Assembly: GCA_964466465.1 (NCBI GenBank)
Contig: CAYXNJ010000024.1
Location: 1-37,304 of the forward strand
Length of the DNA stretch: 37,304 nucleotides
Reading direction: 5' to 3'
DNA from: Sulfurospirillum sp964466465
Lineage (GTDB): Bacteria; Campylobacterota; Campylobacteria; Campylobacterales; Sulfurospirillaceae
In this document: piece by piece, positions 24,024 to 33,474 of the stretch
How positions within the stretch are numbered: position 1 is the first letter of the stretch
Layout: the number at the start of each line of letters is the position of its first letter
The notes under the pieces: model-generated
Database searches by the model: none
The model's input: only the letters and a program-made list of their open reading frames with translations
What the model was told of the DNA's origin: nothing
Translations under genes and position numbers: made by a program

Positions 24024-24836
24024 GTGAAAAAAATTATTCTAAGTAGTATTGCTGCGGCAGTATTAGGTGTAAGTTTAAATGCAACAGTTTATGCAACTGT
24101 AAACGGTGAAGATGTAAATGACCAAGACATCGCAGTTCTTATGCGTGCTATGCAAGGCGCAAAGTTTGAAGAACTTCCTGCCGATGCAAAACAAAAGATC
24201 GTTGAGCAAGCGGTTGAGCGTAAACTTTTAACAACCGAAGCAACAAAAAGTGGCGTAGAAAAAGAGAAAGAGTATGCTGAAGCGCTAAAACGGATTAAAG
24301 CAGACCTTGCCCTTGAAGTATGGATGAAAAAAATCTATGATGGCGTTAAAGTTGATGCAAAAGATGTAAAAGACTATTATGACAAAAACGCTGACAAATT
24401 TATGCAACCAGCAACGGTTAAAGCAAGACATGTACTTGTAAAAACTGAGCAAGAAGCGAAAGATGTTATTAAAGAGCTTGATGGTTTATCAGGTCAAAAA
24501 TTGAATGACAAATTTGTTGAATTAGCAACGACTAAATCTACAGGACCAAGCGGTCAAGGTGGTGGTGAACTCGGTTGGTTTGCTGCAAACCAAATGGTAA
24601 AACCTTTTTCAGATGCAGCATTTGCACTTAAAAAAGGTGAGATCACTAAAGTTCCAGTTCAAACACAATTTGGTTTCCACGTTATCTTAGTTGAAGACAC
24701 AAAACCAGCAGAAAAAGCAACATTTGAAACCGTTAAAGCTCAAATCGAAAACGGCTTGAAAATGGAAAAATTCCGTATTCAAGTAGCGGATAAAGCCAAA
24801 ACACTTAGAAAAAATGCAAAAGTAACCATCAAGTAA
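24024..24836 (+). CDS. PEB4-like periplasmic peptidyl-prolyl isomerase/chaperone
   Basis: SurA/PpiC-type periplasmic foldase, here 270 residues. Signal peptide MKKIILSSIAAAVLGVSLNA, a helical chaperone N-domain (about 25-120), and a parvulin domain about 129-230 (VKARHVLVKTEQEA, SGQGGGELGWF, MVKPFSDAAFALKKGEI, TQFGFHVILVED). C. jejuni PEB4 (Cj0596) has the same length and layout and helps fold outer membrane proteins. GTG 24024 is preceded by AAAGGA (24013-24018). The aldolase gene follows after 26 bases, as I recall for Cj0597. Confidence 0.92.
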   Translation: MKKIILSSIAAAVLGVSLNATVYATVNGEDVNDQDIAVLMRAMQGAKFEELPADAKQKIVEQAVERKLLTTEATKSGVEKEKEYAEALKRIKADLALEVWMKKIYDGVKVDAKDVKDYYDKNADKFMQPATVKARHVLVKTEQEAKDVIKELDGLSGQKLNDKFVELATTKSTGPSGQGGGELGWFAANQMVKPFSDAAFALKKGEITKVPVQTQFGFHVILVEDTKPAEKATFETVKAQIENGLKMEKFRIQVADKAKTLRKNAKVTIK

Positions 24837-24862
24837 TTCCAGATTAACGCAAAGGTATTGTT

Positions 24863-25939
24863 ATGGTAAATGCGAAAATTTTTGATTGTATAAAACCAGG
24901 TGTTGTGACGGGAAATGATGTGCAAAAGGTTTTTGCAATCGCAAAAGCAAATCAATTTGCAATTCCTGCTGTGAATGTTGTAGGAACAAACTCTATTAAT
25001 GCAGTTTTAGAGGCAGCAAAAGCAGCGAATTCTCCTATTATCGTTCAGTTTTCTAACGGTGGTGCGGAGTTTTATGCAGGAAAAGGTGTGAATGGACTTA
25101 AAGCGGGTGTACTTGGCGCCATTAGTGGTGCTCTGCACGTTCATACGGTGGCTGAGGCGTATGGTGTAGCTGTGATTTTACATACAGATCATGCAGCACG
25201 TAAACTTCTTCCATGGATTGATGAACTACTTAGTGCCAGTGAAATGCACTTTGCAAAAACAGGTAAACCACTTTACAGCTCACACATGCTTGACCTTTCT
25301 GAAGAGTCTTTGGAAGAGAATGTTCAAACCTGTGTTTCATACCTAAAACGTATGAGTAAAATGGGCATGACGCTAGAAATTGAGCTTGGTTGTACGGGTG
25401 GCGAGGAAGATGGTGTTGATAATACCAATTTAGATAATTCTGCCCTCTACACACAACCACAAGATGTTGCCTATGCGTATGAAGAGCTTATGAAAATAAG
25501 TCCTAACTTCACCATAGCAGCATCGTTTGGAAATGTTCATGGTGTTTATAAACCAGGTAATGTTCACTTAACACCAAAAATCTTGGATAATTCTCAAAAA
25601 TACATCCAAGAGAAGTTCAAAACAGGTGCTCAACCAGTGAATTTTGTATTTCACGGTGGTAGCGGAAGTGAACTTGCTGACATTCGTGAAGCCGTAGGAT
25701 ACGGTGTTATTAAGATGAACATCGACACTGACACACAATGGGCATTTTGGGAAGGTGTTAAAGGGTATGTTGAAAAATATGCTCCTTACCTTCAAGGACA
25801 AATCGGTAACCCAGAGGGTGACGATAAACCCAATAAAAAATACTATGATCCACGCAAATGGCTTCGCCCTGGTGAAGAGGCTGTTAAAAGTCGTCTTCTT
25901 AAAGCCTTTGAAGATCTCAATTGTTTGAATCGTTGTTAA
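24863..25939 (+). CDS. fbaA: Class II fructose-bisphosphate aldolase
   Basis: Zinc-dependent aldolase cleaving or forming fructose-1,6-bisphosphate. The 358-residue length and sequence match class IIA enzymes such as E. coli FbaA. Zinc and substrate residues are visible in ILHTDHAARK, EIELGCTGGEEDGVDN, SFGNVHGVYKPGNV, VFHGGSGS and KMNIDTDTQWAFWEG. C-terminal YYDPRKWLRPGEE is typical. It ends at a strong terminator. In this lineage the direction is probably gluconeogenic, an inference from general metabolism only. Confidence 0.97.
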   Translation: MVNAKIFDCIKPGVVTGNDVQKVFAIAKANQFAIPAVNVVGTNSINAVLEAAKAANSPIIVQFSNGGAEFYAGKGVNGLKAGVLGAISGALHVHTVAEAYGVAVILHTDHAARKLLPWIDELLSASEMHFAKTGKPLYSSHMLDLSEESLEENVQTCVSYLKRMSKMGMTLEIELGCTGGEEDGVDNTNLDNSALYTQPQDVAYAYEELMKISPNFTIAASFGNVHGVYKPGNVHLTPKILDNSQKYIQEKFKTGAQPVNFVFHGGSGSELADIREAVGYGVIKMNIDTDTQWAFWEGVKGYVEKYAPYLQGQIGNPEGDDKPNKKYYDPRKWLRPGEEAVKSRLLKAFEDLNCLNRC

Positions 25940-25944
25940 TTATG

Positions 25945-25970
25945 AGAAGCCCTAAAATAGGGCTTCTTCT
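25945..25970 (+). terminator. Terminator after the aldolase gene
   Basis: Perfect stem AGAAGCCCTA-AA-style hairpin: GAAGCCCTA (25946-25954), loop AAA, TAGGGCTTC (25958-25966), extended one pair, then TTCTTC. The tail is T-rich but interrupted, so some read-through is possible. Confidence 0.75.
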
Positions 25971-25983
25971 TCAATACTTCTAA

Positions 25984-26865
25984 ATGCTTTTTCCTCCATC
26001 TCCTTTTGAAAAACGAACTTTTGAAAATCAGCTTTTTTATCTGAAACGCGATGACCTCTTAGATAAAGATTTTTCAGGCAATAAAGCCCGTAAATTTCAC
26101 TACTTCTTAACACATGATTTTCCGCACATCACACATGTGGTAAGCTCAGGATCCAACCAGTCCAATGCCATGTATTCACTCTCTGTTTTAGCGCGATTAA
26201 AAGGGTGGGAGTTTATTTATGTGTGTGACCACATTCCAAGTTTTCTCAAAGAAAATCCTATGGGTAATTACAAAGCAGCCCTTGAAAATGGCATGAAAAT
26301 CATCGAGTCTGCTAATCGTGCGGAAGAAGTACAAAACTGGCTTAACAAAGAGAGTTTAGCAGTAGAAGAAGGTGGCAGACAAAACGAAGCAGAAGAGGGC
26401 TTAGCTGTGTTGGCGAAAGAGCTCTTAGTCGATATTCAAACACACAACATGCAAAATCCATATGTATTTTTACCTTCTGGTACAGGCACTACCGCACTTT
26501 TTTTGCAAAAGCATCTTCCTTTTCCTGTCTATACGTGTCCAACGGTAGGTGATAGTGCTTATTTGCAAAAGCAGTGGAAGATGGTTTCGCCAAAATTAGG
26601 GCGTTACCCCACTATTTTAGAGACAAAACAAAAGTACCATTATGGGAAATTATATGTAGAATTTTATGTATTATGGCGGCGTCTCATAGATGAAATGGGT
26701 GTTGAATTTGATCTTGTGTATGATCCTGTGGGCTGGACTGCACTGCTAGAGCATCTTCCTACGCTTGAGGGAACACCCATTTACATTCATCAAGGTGGAA
26801 TTTTGGGTAATAGCTCAATGGAAGAACGCTATAAGCGAAAAAAAACTATAATAAAGCACTTTTAA
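25984..26865 (+). CDS. ACC deaminase/D-cysteine desulfhydrase-family PLP enzyme
   Basis: A 293-residue fold-type II PLP protein. The PLP lysine is Lys34 in DFSGNKARKFHY; SSGSNQSNAMYSLSVLARL and LPSGTGTTALFLQ are the substrate- and phosphate-binding loops. The C-terminal IHQGGILGN is typical. Members act on ACC, D-cysteine or related amino acids; a choice cannot be made here. It begins only 14 bases after the aldolase terminator stem and has no visible ribosome binding site. hisD follows after 12 bases. Confidence 0.83.
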   Translation: MLFPPSPFEKRTFENQLFYLKRDDLLDKDFSGNKARKFHYFLTHDFPHITHVVSSGSNQSNAMYSLSVLARLKGWEFIYVCDHIPSFLKENPMGNYKAALENGMKIIESANRAEEVQNWLNKESLAVEEGGRQNEAEEGLAVLAKELLVDIQTHNMQNPYVFLPSGTGTTALFLQKHLPFPVYTCPTVGDSAYLQKQWKMVSPKLGRYPTILETKQKYHYGKLYVEFYVLWRRLIDEMGVEFDLVYDPVGWTALLEHLPTLEGTPIYIHQGGILGNSSMEERYKRKKTIIKHF

Positions 26866-26877
26866 AGAGGATGAACG

Positions 26878-28170
26878 ATGTTACTTTTAAAAACCAACGA
26901 ACCAAATTTCAAAGTCCAATTTGATGAACTTTTACGTCGTGGGCATATGGATATGGAAAATGTCTCTAAAATTGTTTTAAACATTATTGCAGAGATTAAA
27001 GCCGAAGGTAATGGTGCTTTAAAAAACCATATTGAGAAATTTGATAAATGGCATGTAGAAAGAGATGAAGCGCTTGAAGTAAAAACGATTGATATGAAAA
27101 AAGCGTATGATGCCTTAGATGCTAAACTCAAAGAGGCGTTAGAGCTTGCGTATAAACGCATTTATGCGTACCATGAAAAGCTGATGCCAAAATCGTGGCT
27201 TGATTTTGAAGACAATGGCACGGTTTTAGGACAAAAAGTAACGCCAGTAGATCGTGCAGGTCTTTACATTCCTGGTGGTAAAGCGGCGTATCCTAGTAGT
27301 CTTTTGATGAACGCCATTCCTGCCATCGTTGCAGGTGTTAAAGAGATTGTTGTCTGTACACCAGCACCCAACAATGAGCTCAATCCGTTGTTGCTTGCTG
27401 CTATGCACTTGTGTGGCATAACAAAAGCGTATAAAGTAGGTGGAGCGAGTGCTATTGCGGCGATGGCATATGGTACGCAGAGTATTCCAAAAGTCGATGT
27501 CATCACAGGACCAGGAAATATTTTTGTTGCCACCGCTAAAAAACTGGTTTTTGGTGAGGTGAACATCGACATGATTGCTGGACCAAGTGAGATTGGTGTA
27601 TTGGCAGATGAAAGCGCAAATCCTCACCATTTAGCGATTGATTTGCTTTCACAAGCCGAACACGATGAGATGGCGAGTTCTATCCTCATTACACCATCTT
27701 TAGAAATTGCAGAAAAAACACGCACAGAAGTGTATGAGTGGCTTGAAAAACTAGATAGAAAAGCGATTGCGGAAGTTTCTATTAAAGAGCGTGGAGCGAT
27801 TATTGTAACCTCAACGATGGATGAAGCAGTTGATTTGATGAATCAGATTGCACCAGAGCACTTAGAAGTGGTGACATCACATCCGTTTGATTTATTGCCT
27901 AAAATTCGCCATGCAGGGGCTATTTTTATGGGAGCTTACACACCTGAGCCGATTGGGGATTATATCGCTGGACCAAACCATACGCTTCCAACAGGCGGAA
28001 CCGCGAAGTTTTACTCACCTCTTGGGGTTGAGAATTTCTTGAAGCGTTCATCCATCATTAGTATGAGTAAAGCGGGTATTGATGAGATCGGTGAAGCGTG
28101 TGCATTGCTTGCCCATACAGAGGGCTTGGGAGCGCATGAAGCGAGTGTTCGAGTACGTCTTAAGAAGTAA
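26878..28170 (+). CDS. hisD: Histidinol dehydrogenase
   Basis: Last two steps of histidine synthesis, histidinol to histidine with two NAD+. The 430-residue protein has PVDRAGLYIPGGKAAYPSS, GPGNIFVATAKKLVFGEVNID, MIAGPSEIGVLAD, the zinc-site region LLSQAEHDEMASSIL, QIAPEHLEV and GPNHTLPTGGTA. The ATG follows AGAGGA. No other his gene is in the window. It is the second gene of a plus-strand group with the ACC-deaminase-like gene, panE and mogA, spaced by 4-12 bases or overlapping. Confidence 0.97.
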   Translation: MLLLKTNEPNFKVQFDELLRRGHMDMENVSKIVLNIIAEIKAEGNGALKNHIEKFDKWHVERDEALEVKTIDMKKAYDALDAKLKEALELAYKRIYAYHEKLMPKSWLDFEDNGTVLGQKVTPVDRAGLYIPGGKAAYPSSLLMNAIPAIVAGVKEIVVCTPAPNNELNPLLLAAMHLCGITKAYKVGGASAIAAMAYGTQSIPKVDVITGPGNIFVATAKKLVFGEVNIDMIAGPSEIGVLADESANPHHLAIDLLSQAEHDEMASSILITPSLEIAEKTRTEVYEWLEKLDRKAIAEVSIKERGAIIVTSTMDEAVDLMNQIAPEHLEVVTSHPFDLLPKIRHAGAIFMGAYTPEPIGDYIAGPNHTLPTGGTAKFYSPLGVENFLKRSSIISMSKAGIDEIGEACALLAHTEGLGAHEASVRVRLKK

Positions 28171-28174
28171 TGCG

Positions 28175-29116
28175 ATGAAAATCATTGTCCTAGGTTCTGG
28201 TGGAGTTGGAAGTTTTTTTGGCGCAAAACTGCTAGAAGCAGGGCATGAGGTTTTGTTTGTTGCCAGAGGTGTGCATTTAGAAGCGTTGCAAAAGGAGGGG
28301 TTGCACGTCAAGCATCCTTCTTTTGAATTTTGCCAACCCATTCATGCCCTAGACATTGAGGGCTTGGCGTTTTTAGACCTTGCCTCGTATGACCTCATTC
28401 TTCTTGCTACAAAATCCATACAAACCAGAGAAGTTGCCGCTTTTTTAGCGAAATGCTTAGTTGGGCATCTTCATCCTCCTTACATTCTTTCTTTGCAAAA
28501 TGGTGTTGAAAACGAAGCTATTTTATGTGATTATTTTGCTGAGGCGTATGTGCTTGGCGGTTTAACACGTAAAATTGGCGCTCATGTCGTAAAACCAGCA
28601 CATATTGAAGCAGTGGGTGTGGCTGAAACGATCATCGGAACACTTCATTCGACGATGGAAAATGAACAGTTCTTAGAAGCATTAACGCGTTCTTTTAATG
28701 AGGCTGGGATTCCGACGCACAGTACGTATGACATAAAACAAGAGCTTTGGAAAAAGCTCATTATCAACAATGGAGTCAATGCTTTGTGTGCATTGCTAAG
28801 CGTCAAAACAGGTGTTTTATTCGGCAATGAGGGGATCTCACAGATTATTTATGGACTGATGCAAGAAACAGCACACGCAGCACGTAGTTTACACATCAAG
28901 ATTTCGCATGAAGATGTGGATGCTATGTTTACGCTGATAAAACAGTTTGATTCCATTAAGCCATCGATGCTTGTAGATTTAGAGCAAGGAAGAACATTGG
29001 AGATTGAAGAAATTTGTGGTGTTGTCATAAGGGCTCTTCATCAAATTGGCGTTGATGCACCTTATACCAAAACCATTAAAGCATTACTAGAATTTAAGTT
29101 GGGAGAAAAAGAGTGA
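28175..29116 (+). CDS. panE: 2-dehydropantoate 2-reductase
   Basis: NADPH-dependent ketopantoate reductase of pantothenate/CoA synthesis. The 313-residue protein starts with the Rossmann motif VLGSGGVGSFFGA, continues with LLATKSIQT, LSLQNGVENE and the catalytic-lysine region LWKKLIINNGVNALCALL, and has the C-terminal PSMLVDLEQGRTLEIEEI. I use ATG 28175, four bases after the hisD stop; the open frame extends upstream inside hisD but the family begins here. Members can also reduce other 2-keto acids, so the symbol is by family. Confidence 0.92.
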   Translation: MKIIVLGSGGVGSFFGAKLLEAGHEVLFVARGVHLEALQKEGLHVKHPSFEFCQPIHALDIEGLAFLDLASYDLILLATKSIQTREVAAFLAKCLVGHLHPPYILSLQNGVENEAILCDYFAEAYVLGGLTRKIGAHVVKPAHIEAVGVAETIIGTLHSTMENEQFLEALTRSFNEAGIPTHSTYDIKQELWKKLIINNGVNALCALLSVKTGVLFGNEGISQIIYGLMQETAHAARSLHIKISHEDVDAMFTLIKQFDSIKPSMLVDLEQGRTLEIEEICGVVIRALHQIGVDAPYTKTIKALLEFKLGEKE

Positions 29117-29640
29117 AAGCAAAAATAGGCATTTTAACGATTTCAGACAGAGCAAGTGCAGGTGTGTATGAAGATCTCTCAGGCAAAGCAATTATTGCAA
29201 CATTGAATGAGTATTTAAGTTGTGAGTGGGAGAGTGTGTACGAGGTAATTCCTGACGAACAGCCATTGATTGAAGAAGCGCTCAAAGATATGGCAGATGA
29301 GCAAGGATGTTCTCTTATCGTGACCACAGGTGGAACTGGTCCAGCCCTTCGTGATGTCACACCAGAAGCCACCGAAGCGGTGTGCGAGAAAATGATGCCA
29401 GGTTTTGGTGAGCTGATGCGCCAAGTAAGCCTCAAATATGTACCTACAGCGATTTTATCGCGCCAAACAGCAGGAATTAGAGGTAAAAGCCTTATTATCA
29501 ATCTTCCAGGAAAGCCAAAGTCCATTCGCGAGTGCTTGGATGCTGTTTTTCCTGCTGTGCCGTATTGTATCGATTTGATTGGCGGTGCGTATCTTACGTG
29601 TCACGAAGAGGTTATAAAACCGTTTCGCCCTAAAGCGTAG
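29113..29640 (+). CDS. mogA: Molybdopterin adenylyltransferase (MogA/MoaB family)
   Basis: Adenylates molybdopterin before molybdenum insertion. The 175-residue protein has IGILTISDRASAGVYEDLSG, the signature TTGGTGPALRDVTPEAT, SRQTAGIRGKSLIINLPGKPKSI and a C-terminal CHEEVIKPFRP. The start is GTG at 29113, overlapping the panE stop (GTGA), so translation is coupled. Molybdoenzymes are common in anaerobic respiration, which fits the presumed lineage. Confidence 0.93.
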   Translation: MKAKIGILTISDRASAGVYEDLSGKAIIATLNEYLSCEWESVYEVIPDEQPLIEEALKDMADEQGCSLIVTTGGTGPALRDVTPEATEAVCEKMMPGFGELMRQVSLKYVPTAILSRQTAGIRGKSLIINLPGKPKSIRECLDAVFPAVPYCIDLIGGAYLTCHEEVIKPFRPKA

Positions 29641-29653
29641 TTTTAGAGAAGAA

Positions 29654-29682
29654 GAGGGCATTTTAGATGCCCTCCAAAAAAT
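29654..29682. terminator. Terminator between mogA and the TRAP binding protein gene
   Basis: GAGGGCAT (29654-29661) pairs with ATGCCCTC (29667-29674) around a five-base loop. Minus-strand reading gives a TCTTCTCT tail; plus-strand reading gives CAAAAAATC. It lies between convergent genes and probably serves mainly the minus strand, perhaps both. Confidence 0.6.
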
Positions 29683-29685
29683 CTA

Positions 29686-30747
29686 TTATTTTTCGAGTTG
29701 TTTGAGGTAACCGTATTCGCCCATCAGTGTCCACGGGCGAACTTTCGCAAGGTATGCACGTTGTGACTCTAAGATCTCTTTAAAGACAGGGTCTTTTTCT
29801 GCTTGTTCATCTTCAATTTCACGTGCCGTTTTTTTGAGTGCTGCCATAACATCTGCAGGGAATTGTTGTACTTTTACGTTTGGATAATCTTTGGCAATAT
29901 TTGCCCATGCTTCGGCATTTGCGTGTGTTGATTGTTCCATAAGTTGAGTACCTACCGCTTTCATAGCCACTTCTAAAATTGCTCTTAAATCCGCTGGTAA
30001 AGATTCAATTTTCTTTTTATTGGCAAGCATTTGAATTTCACTTGCAGGCTCTTGCCATCCTGTGTAGTAGTAATTGGCTAGCTTATGAAAGCCCATAGAG
30101 AAGTCAAACACAGGGCTTATCCACTCAACCGCATCAATCGTATTGCGCTCAAGTGCGGTGTAGAGCTCCCCTGGAGGCGTACTCATCGCATTGACACCCA
30201 GTTTTGCCATAACCTCACCACCTTGTCCAGGGATGCGGAATTTTAACCCTTTAAGGTCTGCCAATGACTTAATCTCTTTTTTAAACCAGCCGCCCATTTG
30301 CATACCCGTTGTTCCCATAGGGTAAGAGATAAGACCGTGCGCACTGTAAACTTTCTCAGCCAGCTCTTTGCCGCCGCCATGGTTATACCATGCGTATTGC
30401 TCATCGATGAGCATACCAAAAGGAACGGTAGTGAAGAAAACCAGTTTATAGTCTTTACCTTTGTAGTAGTAAGATGCGGTATAAGCTAAGTCGTATTGAC
30501 CTGCTTTGACCATATCCATAACACCAAAAGGGGACTTATGTTTGTTGGGAGAGTCAATCTTGATCTTCAAACGACCATTAGACATCGTCTCAACAGTTTG
30601 TGCCAGTGTTGCAGGAGCTGTTCCTAAAAAGGGAACTTGCTCTGCCCATGTTGTAGCAAGCGTTAATGTGTACACTTTACCATCGTTTGCGGCATACAAA
30701 GATGCTGTCAAACCTAGTAAACAAGCCATTTTAACTAAAAAGCGCAT
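29686..30747 (-). CDS. TRAP transporter substrate-binding protein (DctP family)
   Basis: Periplasmic binding protein of 353 residues with signal peptide MRFLVKMACLLGLTASLYA. It shows TLATTWAEQVPFLG, FGVMDMVKAGQYDLAYTAS, the conserved arginine region LKFRIPGQGGEVMAKLG that binds a carboxylate, and ALERNTIDAVEWISPVFD. It resembles the TakP-type subgroup for 2-keto acids or similar organic acids; the ligand is not certain. No DctQ/DctM permease is present here. It lies 30 bases after valS with a strong AAAGGAGA site, so it may be co-transcribed with valS. Confidence 0.9.
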   Translation of the reverse strand: MRFLVKMACLLGLTASLYAANDGKVYTLTLATTWAEQVPFLGTAPATLAQTVETMSNGRLKIKIDSPNKHKSPFGVMDMVKAGQYDLAYTASYYYKGKDYKLVFFTTVPFGMLIDEQYAWYNHGGGKELAEKVYSAHGLISYPMGTTGMQMGGWFKKEIKSLADLKGLKFRIPGQGGEVMAKLGVNAMSTPPGELYTALERNTIDAVEWISPVFDFSMGFHKLANYYYTGWQEPASEIQMLANKKKIESLPADLRAILEVAMKAVGTQLMEQSTHANAEAWANIAKDYPNVKVQQFPADVMAALKKTAREIEDEQAEKDPVFKEILESQRAYLAKVRPWTLMGEYGYLKQLEK

Positions 30748-30777
30748 AGGTATCTCCTTTGAATTTTTATCTCTTAT

Positions 30778-33408
30778 TTACATACCAAGTGAGAGTAATT
30801 CACTCTCGATTTTTGCCATTTTTGATTTGGCATCATCCAAGCCTTTTTGATTTTCTGCAATAACCTCTTTGGGGGCATTTGCCACAAAGCGTTCATTGGA
30901 GAGCATACCTGAGAGCTTCATAATCTCTTTTTCAAGTTTTACTTTTTGATTGTTCAAACGCTCAACAATAGGGCTAAGATCAACACCCTCTAGTGGAATA
31001 AATACTTCTACATTATCGCCAACGTCGGTGGCTGAGTTAGCAATTTTTATCTCTGTAAAGTCGATTTTCTCAACTTTTGCCAATAAACTAATGTATTTAA
31101 TAGCATCTTTAAGATTTTCAGCATTTGGTACTTTGATGTAAGCATGTTCGATTTTTTTATTTCCAAGGTCGATGTTGGCTTTGGCACGACGAATACCAAC
31201 AATCGCTTCGATAACAAGTTCAAAGGTTTTCTCAATTTGCTCATCACGTTTTAGTGCATGAGGGTAACGTTTCACCATGATGGATTCCGTTGATTCGAGT
31301 GTGGTGTCTGAAAGCTCTTGGTAAAGGAACTCTGAGATAAATGGCATAAACGGATGAATGAGTTTCATCGCCTCTTTGTAAATAGAACCCAACTCTAAAA
31401 TCGCAGGTTTATCGGCTTTGCTCAGCTCAATACCCCAGTCACAAAACTCACCCCACAAGAAACGGTAGAGAGTAGTTGCTGCATCGTTAAAGCGGTAATC
31501 ACTAAAGTGTGCTCTTACTTCTTCCATCGCAACAGCTAAACGACTTTTCATATAAGCACCAAGGGCTGTTTTAATCTCGATGTTTTCTAAATCTTCAAAC
31601 GAGTTTGCATTCATGAGCAAAAAGCGTGAAGCGTTGTAAAGTTTGTTGGTAAAGTTACGAATTTGTTCGAGTTTTTCACCGCTTAGTTTAATGTCACGAC
31701 CTTGAACGGCTAAGATAGCGAGCGTAAAGCGCAAGGTATCGGCACTGTATTCGCTAATGGTATCAAGAGGATCGATAACATTGCCTTTTGATTTACTCAT
31801 TTTTTGACCATGTTCATCTTTAACAAGGGCATGAAGGTAAATGTCTTTAAATGGTAATTCGCCAAGCGTGTGTTCGCCTGAAAACATCATACGTGCAACC
31901 CAGAAGAAAAGGATGTCAAAACCAGTGATGAGGAGGGTGTTAGGGTAAAAGTCTTTTAAGTCACTCTCATTCCACTTCTCGCCCTTGTAGGCGTCTCCAT
32001 TTTCCCAACCCAGTGTTGAGAATGGCCAGAGACCTGAGCTAAACCATGTGTCTAGAACGTCTGGGTCTTGGTGGATTTTAGCGCTTTTACATTTTGGACA
32101 TTCATGCTCACTTTCAGCTTCACTTGCCCATTCGTGACCACATGCATCACAGTAAAATACAGGAATTTGATGTCCCCACCAAAGTTGGCGCGAGATACAC
32201 CAGTCACGAAGATCCTTCATCCATGCATTGTATGAATTAATCCAGTGGCTTGGGTAAAACTCTGCTAAGTGATCGTTTACTTTAGCAATGGCACCATCTG
32301 CGATCTCTTTTTTCACGAACCACTGTTTTGAAATGTAGGGTTCAACCACGTTTTTACAACGGTAGCAGTGACCGACTTGGTTTTCATAGTCTTCGACTTT
32401 ATCGACAAACCCTTCAGCATCAAGTTTTGCCATGATTGGGGCGCGTGCTTCAAGTCTTTCAAGTCCTTTAAACTCGCCACATTCATCATTGAGCATACCA
32501 TTTGGATCAAAAATAGTAATGAACTCTAGGTTATGGCGTTTGCCTACTTCGTAGTCGTTGACATCATGTGCAGGGGTTACTTTAACACAGCCTGTTCCAA
32601 AGCTCATATCAACGTGTTCATCAGCAATAATTTCAATTTCACGGTTAATAAGCGGTAGAACAACTTTTTTACCTAAAAGATGCTTATAACGCTCATCATC
32701 AGGGTGAACCATAACGGCGGTATCACCAAAGTAGGTCTCTGGACGTGTCGTTGCAACCACTAAAAATTCCTTTGAATCTTTAAGGAAATATTTGAGATGG
32801 TAGAGTTTGCCTTTGTTTTGCTCGTATTCGACTTCGATGTCACTGAGTGCACCATCATGGGTACACCAGTTAACCATATAGTTTCCACGAACAATCATGC
32901 CTTCATTGTAGTATTTGACAAACGCTTTTTTAACAGAGTGTTTGAGTCCTTCATCCATTGTAAAGCGTTCTCTGCTCCAAGCTGGAGAAACGCCAAGTTT
33001 GCGCATCTGATGAACGATTTGTCCACCGCTGTACGCTTTCCATTCCCAAACTTTCTCTAAAAATTTCTCGCGTCCTAGTTCTTCTTTAGTAATGCCTTGT
33101 GCAAGGAGTTGTTTCTCAACGACGTTTTGTGTTGCAATACCCGCATGATCGGTTCCTGGTTGCCAAAGGGTTTTAAAACCATCCATACGTTTAAAACGGG
33201 TGATGATGTCTTGAAGGGTAAAGGTGAGGGCATGGCCGATATGTAGGCTTCCCGTGACGTTTGGAGGTGGCATCATAATACAGAAGTTTTTGCCATTTTC
33301 TTGAATAGCCTTGTTGCCATCAATCTCAAAATAGCCTCTATCTTCCCAAATCTTGTAGTAACTCTCTTCGATCTCTTTTGGATTGTAAACGGTGCTTTTT
33401 TCGCTCAT
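30778..33408 (-). CDS. valS: Valyl-tRNA synthetase
   Basis: Class I synthetase of 876 residues. HIGH is at 56-59 within PPNVTGSLHIGHAL, KMSKSKGN is present in the catalytic domain, the editing (CP1) domain carries TTRPETYFGDTAV, and a zinc-like CDACGHEW...CPKC cluster is visible. The C-terminal coiled-coil arm (about 810-876) is typical of ValRS. The ATG is 11 bases after AAGG, somewhat far. No terminator separates it from the TRAP binding-protein gene. Confidence 0.98.
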   Translation of the reverse strand: MSEKSTVYNPKEIEESYYKIWEDRGYFEIDGNKAIQENGKNFCIMMPPPNVTGSLHIGHALTFTLQDIITRFKRMDGFKTLWQPGTDHAGIATQNVVEKQLLAQGITKEELGREKFLEKVWEWKAYSGGQIVHQMRKLGVSPAWSRERFTMDEGLKHSVKKAFVKYYNEGMIVRGNYMVNWCTHDGALSDIEVEYEQNKGKLYHLKYFLKDSKEFLVVATTRPETYFGDTAVMVHPDDERYKHLLGKKVVLPLINREIEIIADEHVDMSFGTGCVKVTPAHDVNDYEVGKRHNLEFITIFDPNGMLNDECGEFKGLERLEARAPIMAKLDAEGFVDKVEDYENQVGHCYRCKNVVEPYISKQWFVKKEIADGAIAKVNDHLAEFYPSHWINSYNAWMKDLRDWCISRQLWWGHQIPVFYCDACGHEWASEAESEHECPKCKSAKIHQDPDVLDTWFSSGLWPFSTLGWENGDAYKGEKWNESDLKDFYPNTLLITGFDILFFWVARMMFSGEHTLGELPFKDIYLHALVKDEHGQKMSKSKGNVIDPLDTISEYSADTLRFTLAILAVQGRDIKLSGEKLEQIRNFTNKLYNASRFLLMNANSFEDLENIEIKTALGAYMKSRLAVAMEEVRAHFSDYRFNDAATTLYRFLWGEFCDWGIELSKADKPAILELGSIYKEAMKLIHPFMPFISEFLYQELSDTTLESTESIMVKRYPHALKRDEQIEKTFELVIEAIVGIRRAKANIDLGNKKIEHAYIKVPNAENLKDAIKYISLLAKVEKIDFTEIKIANSATDVGDNVEVFIPLEGVDLSPIVERLNNQKVKLEKEIMKLSGMLSNERFVANAPKEVIAENQKGLDDAKSKMAKIESELLSLGM

Positions 33409-33439
33409 AGGTTTATATACCTTATAAATTTTTTAGGGG

Positions 33440-33445
33440 ATTATA
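33440..33445 (-). promoter_or_regulatory. -10 element upstream of valS
   Basis: On the minus strand TATAAT at 33445-33440, about 31 bases before the valS ATG and preceded by TTTTTG. No clear -35. I see no T-box-like leader. Confidence 0.45.
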
Positions 33446-33474
33446 CAAAAAGAGGGGTAAAAGCTGGATTAATA

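Noticed and set aside
28079..28174. 32-codon N-terminal extension of panE overlapping hisD
   Set aside because: The Rossmann fold begins at the ATG 28175, where family members start.
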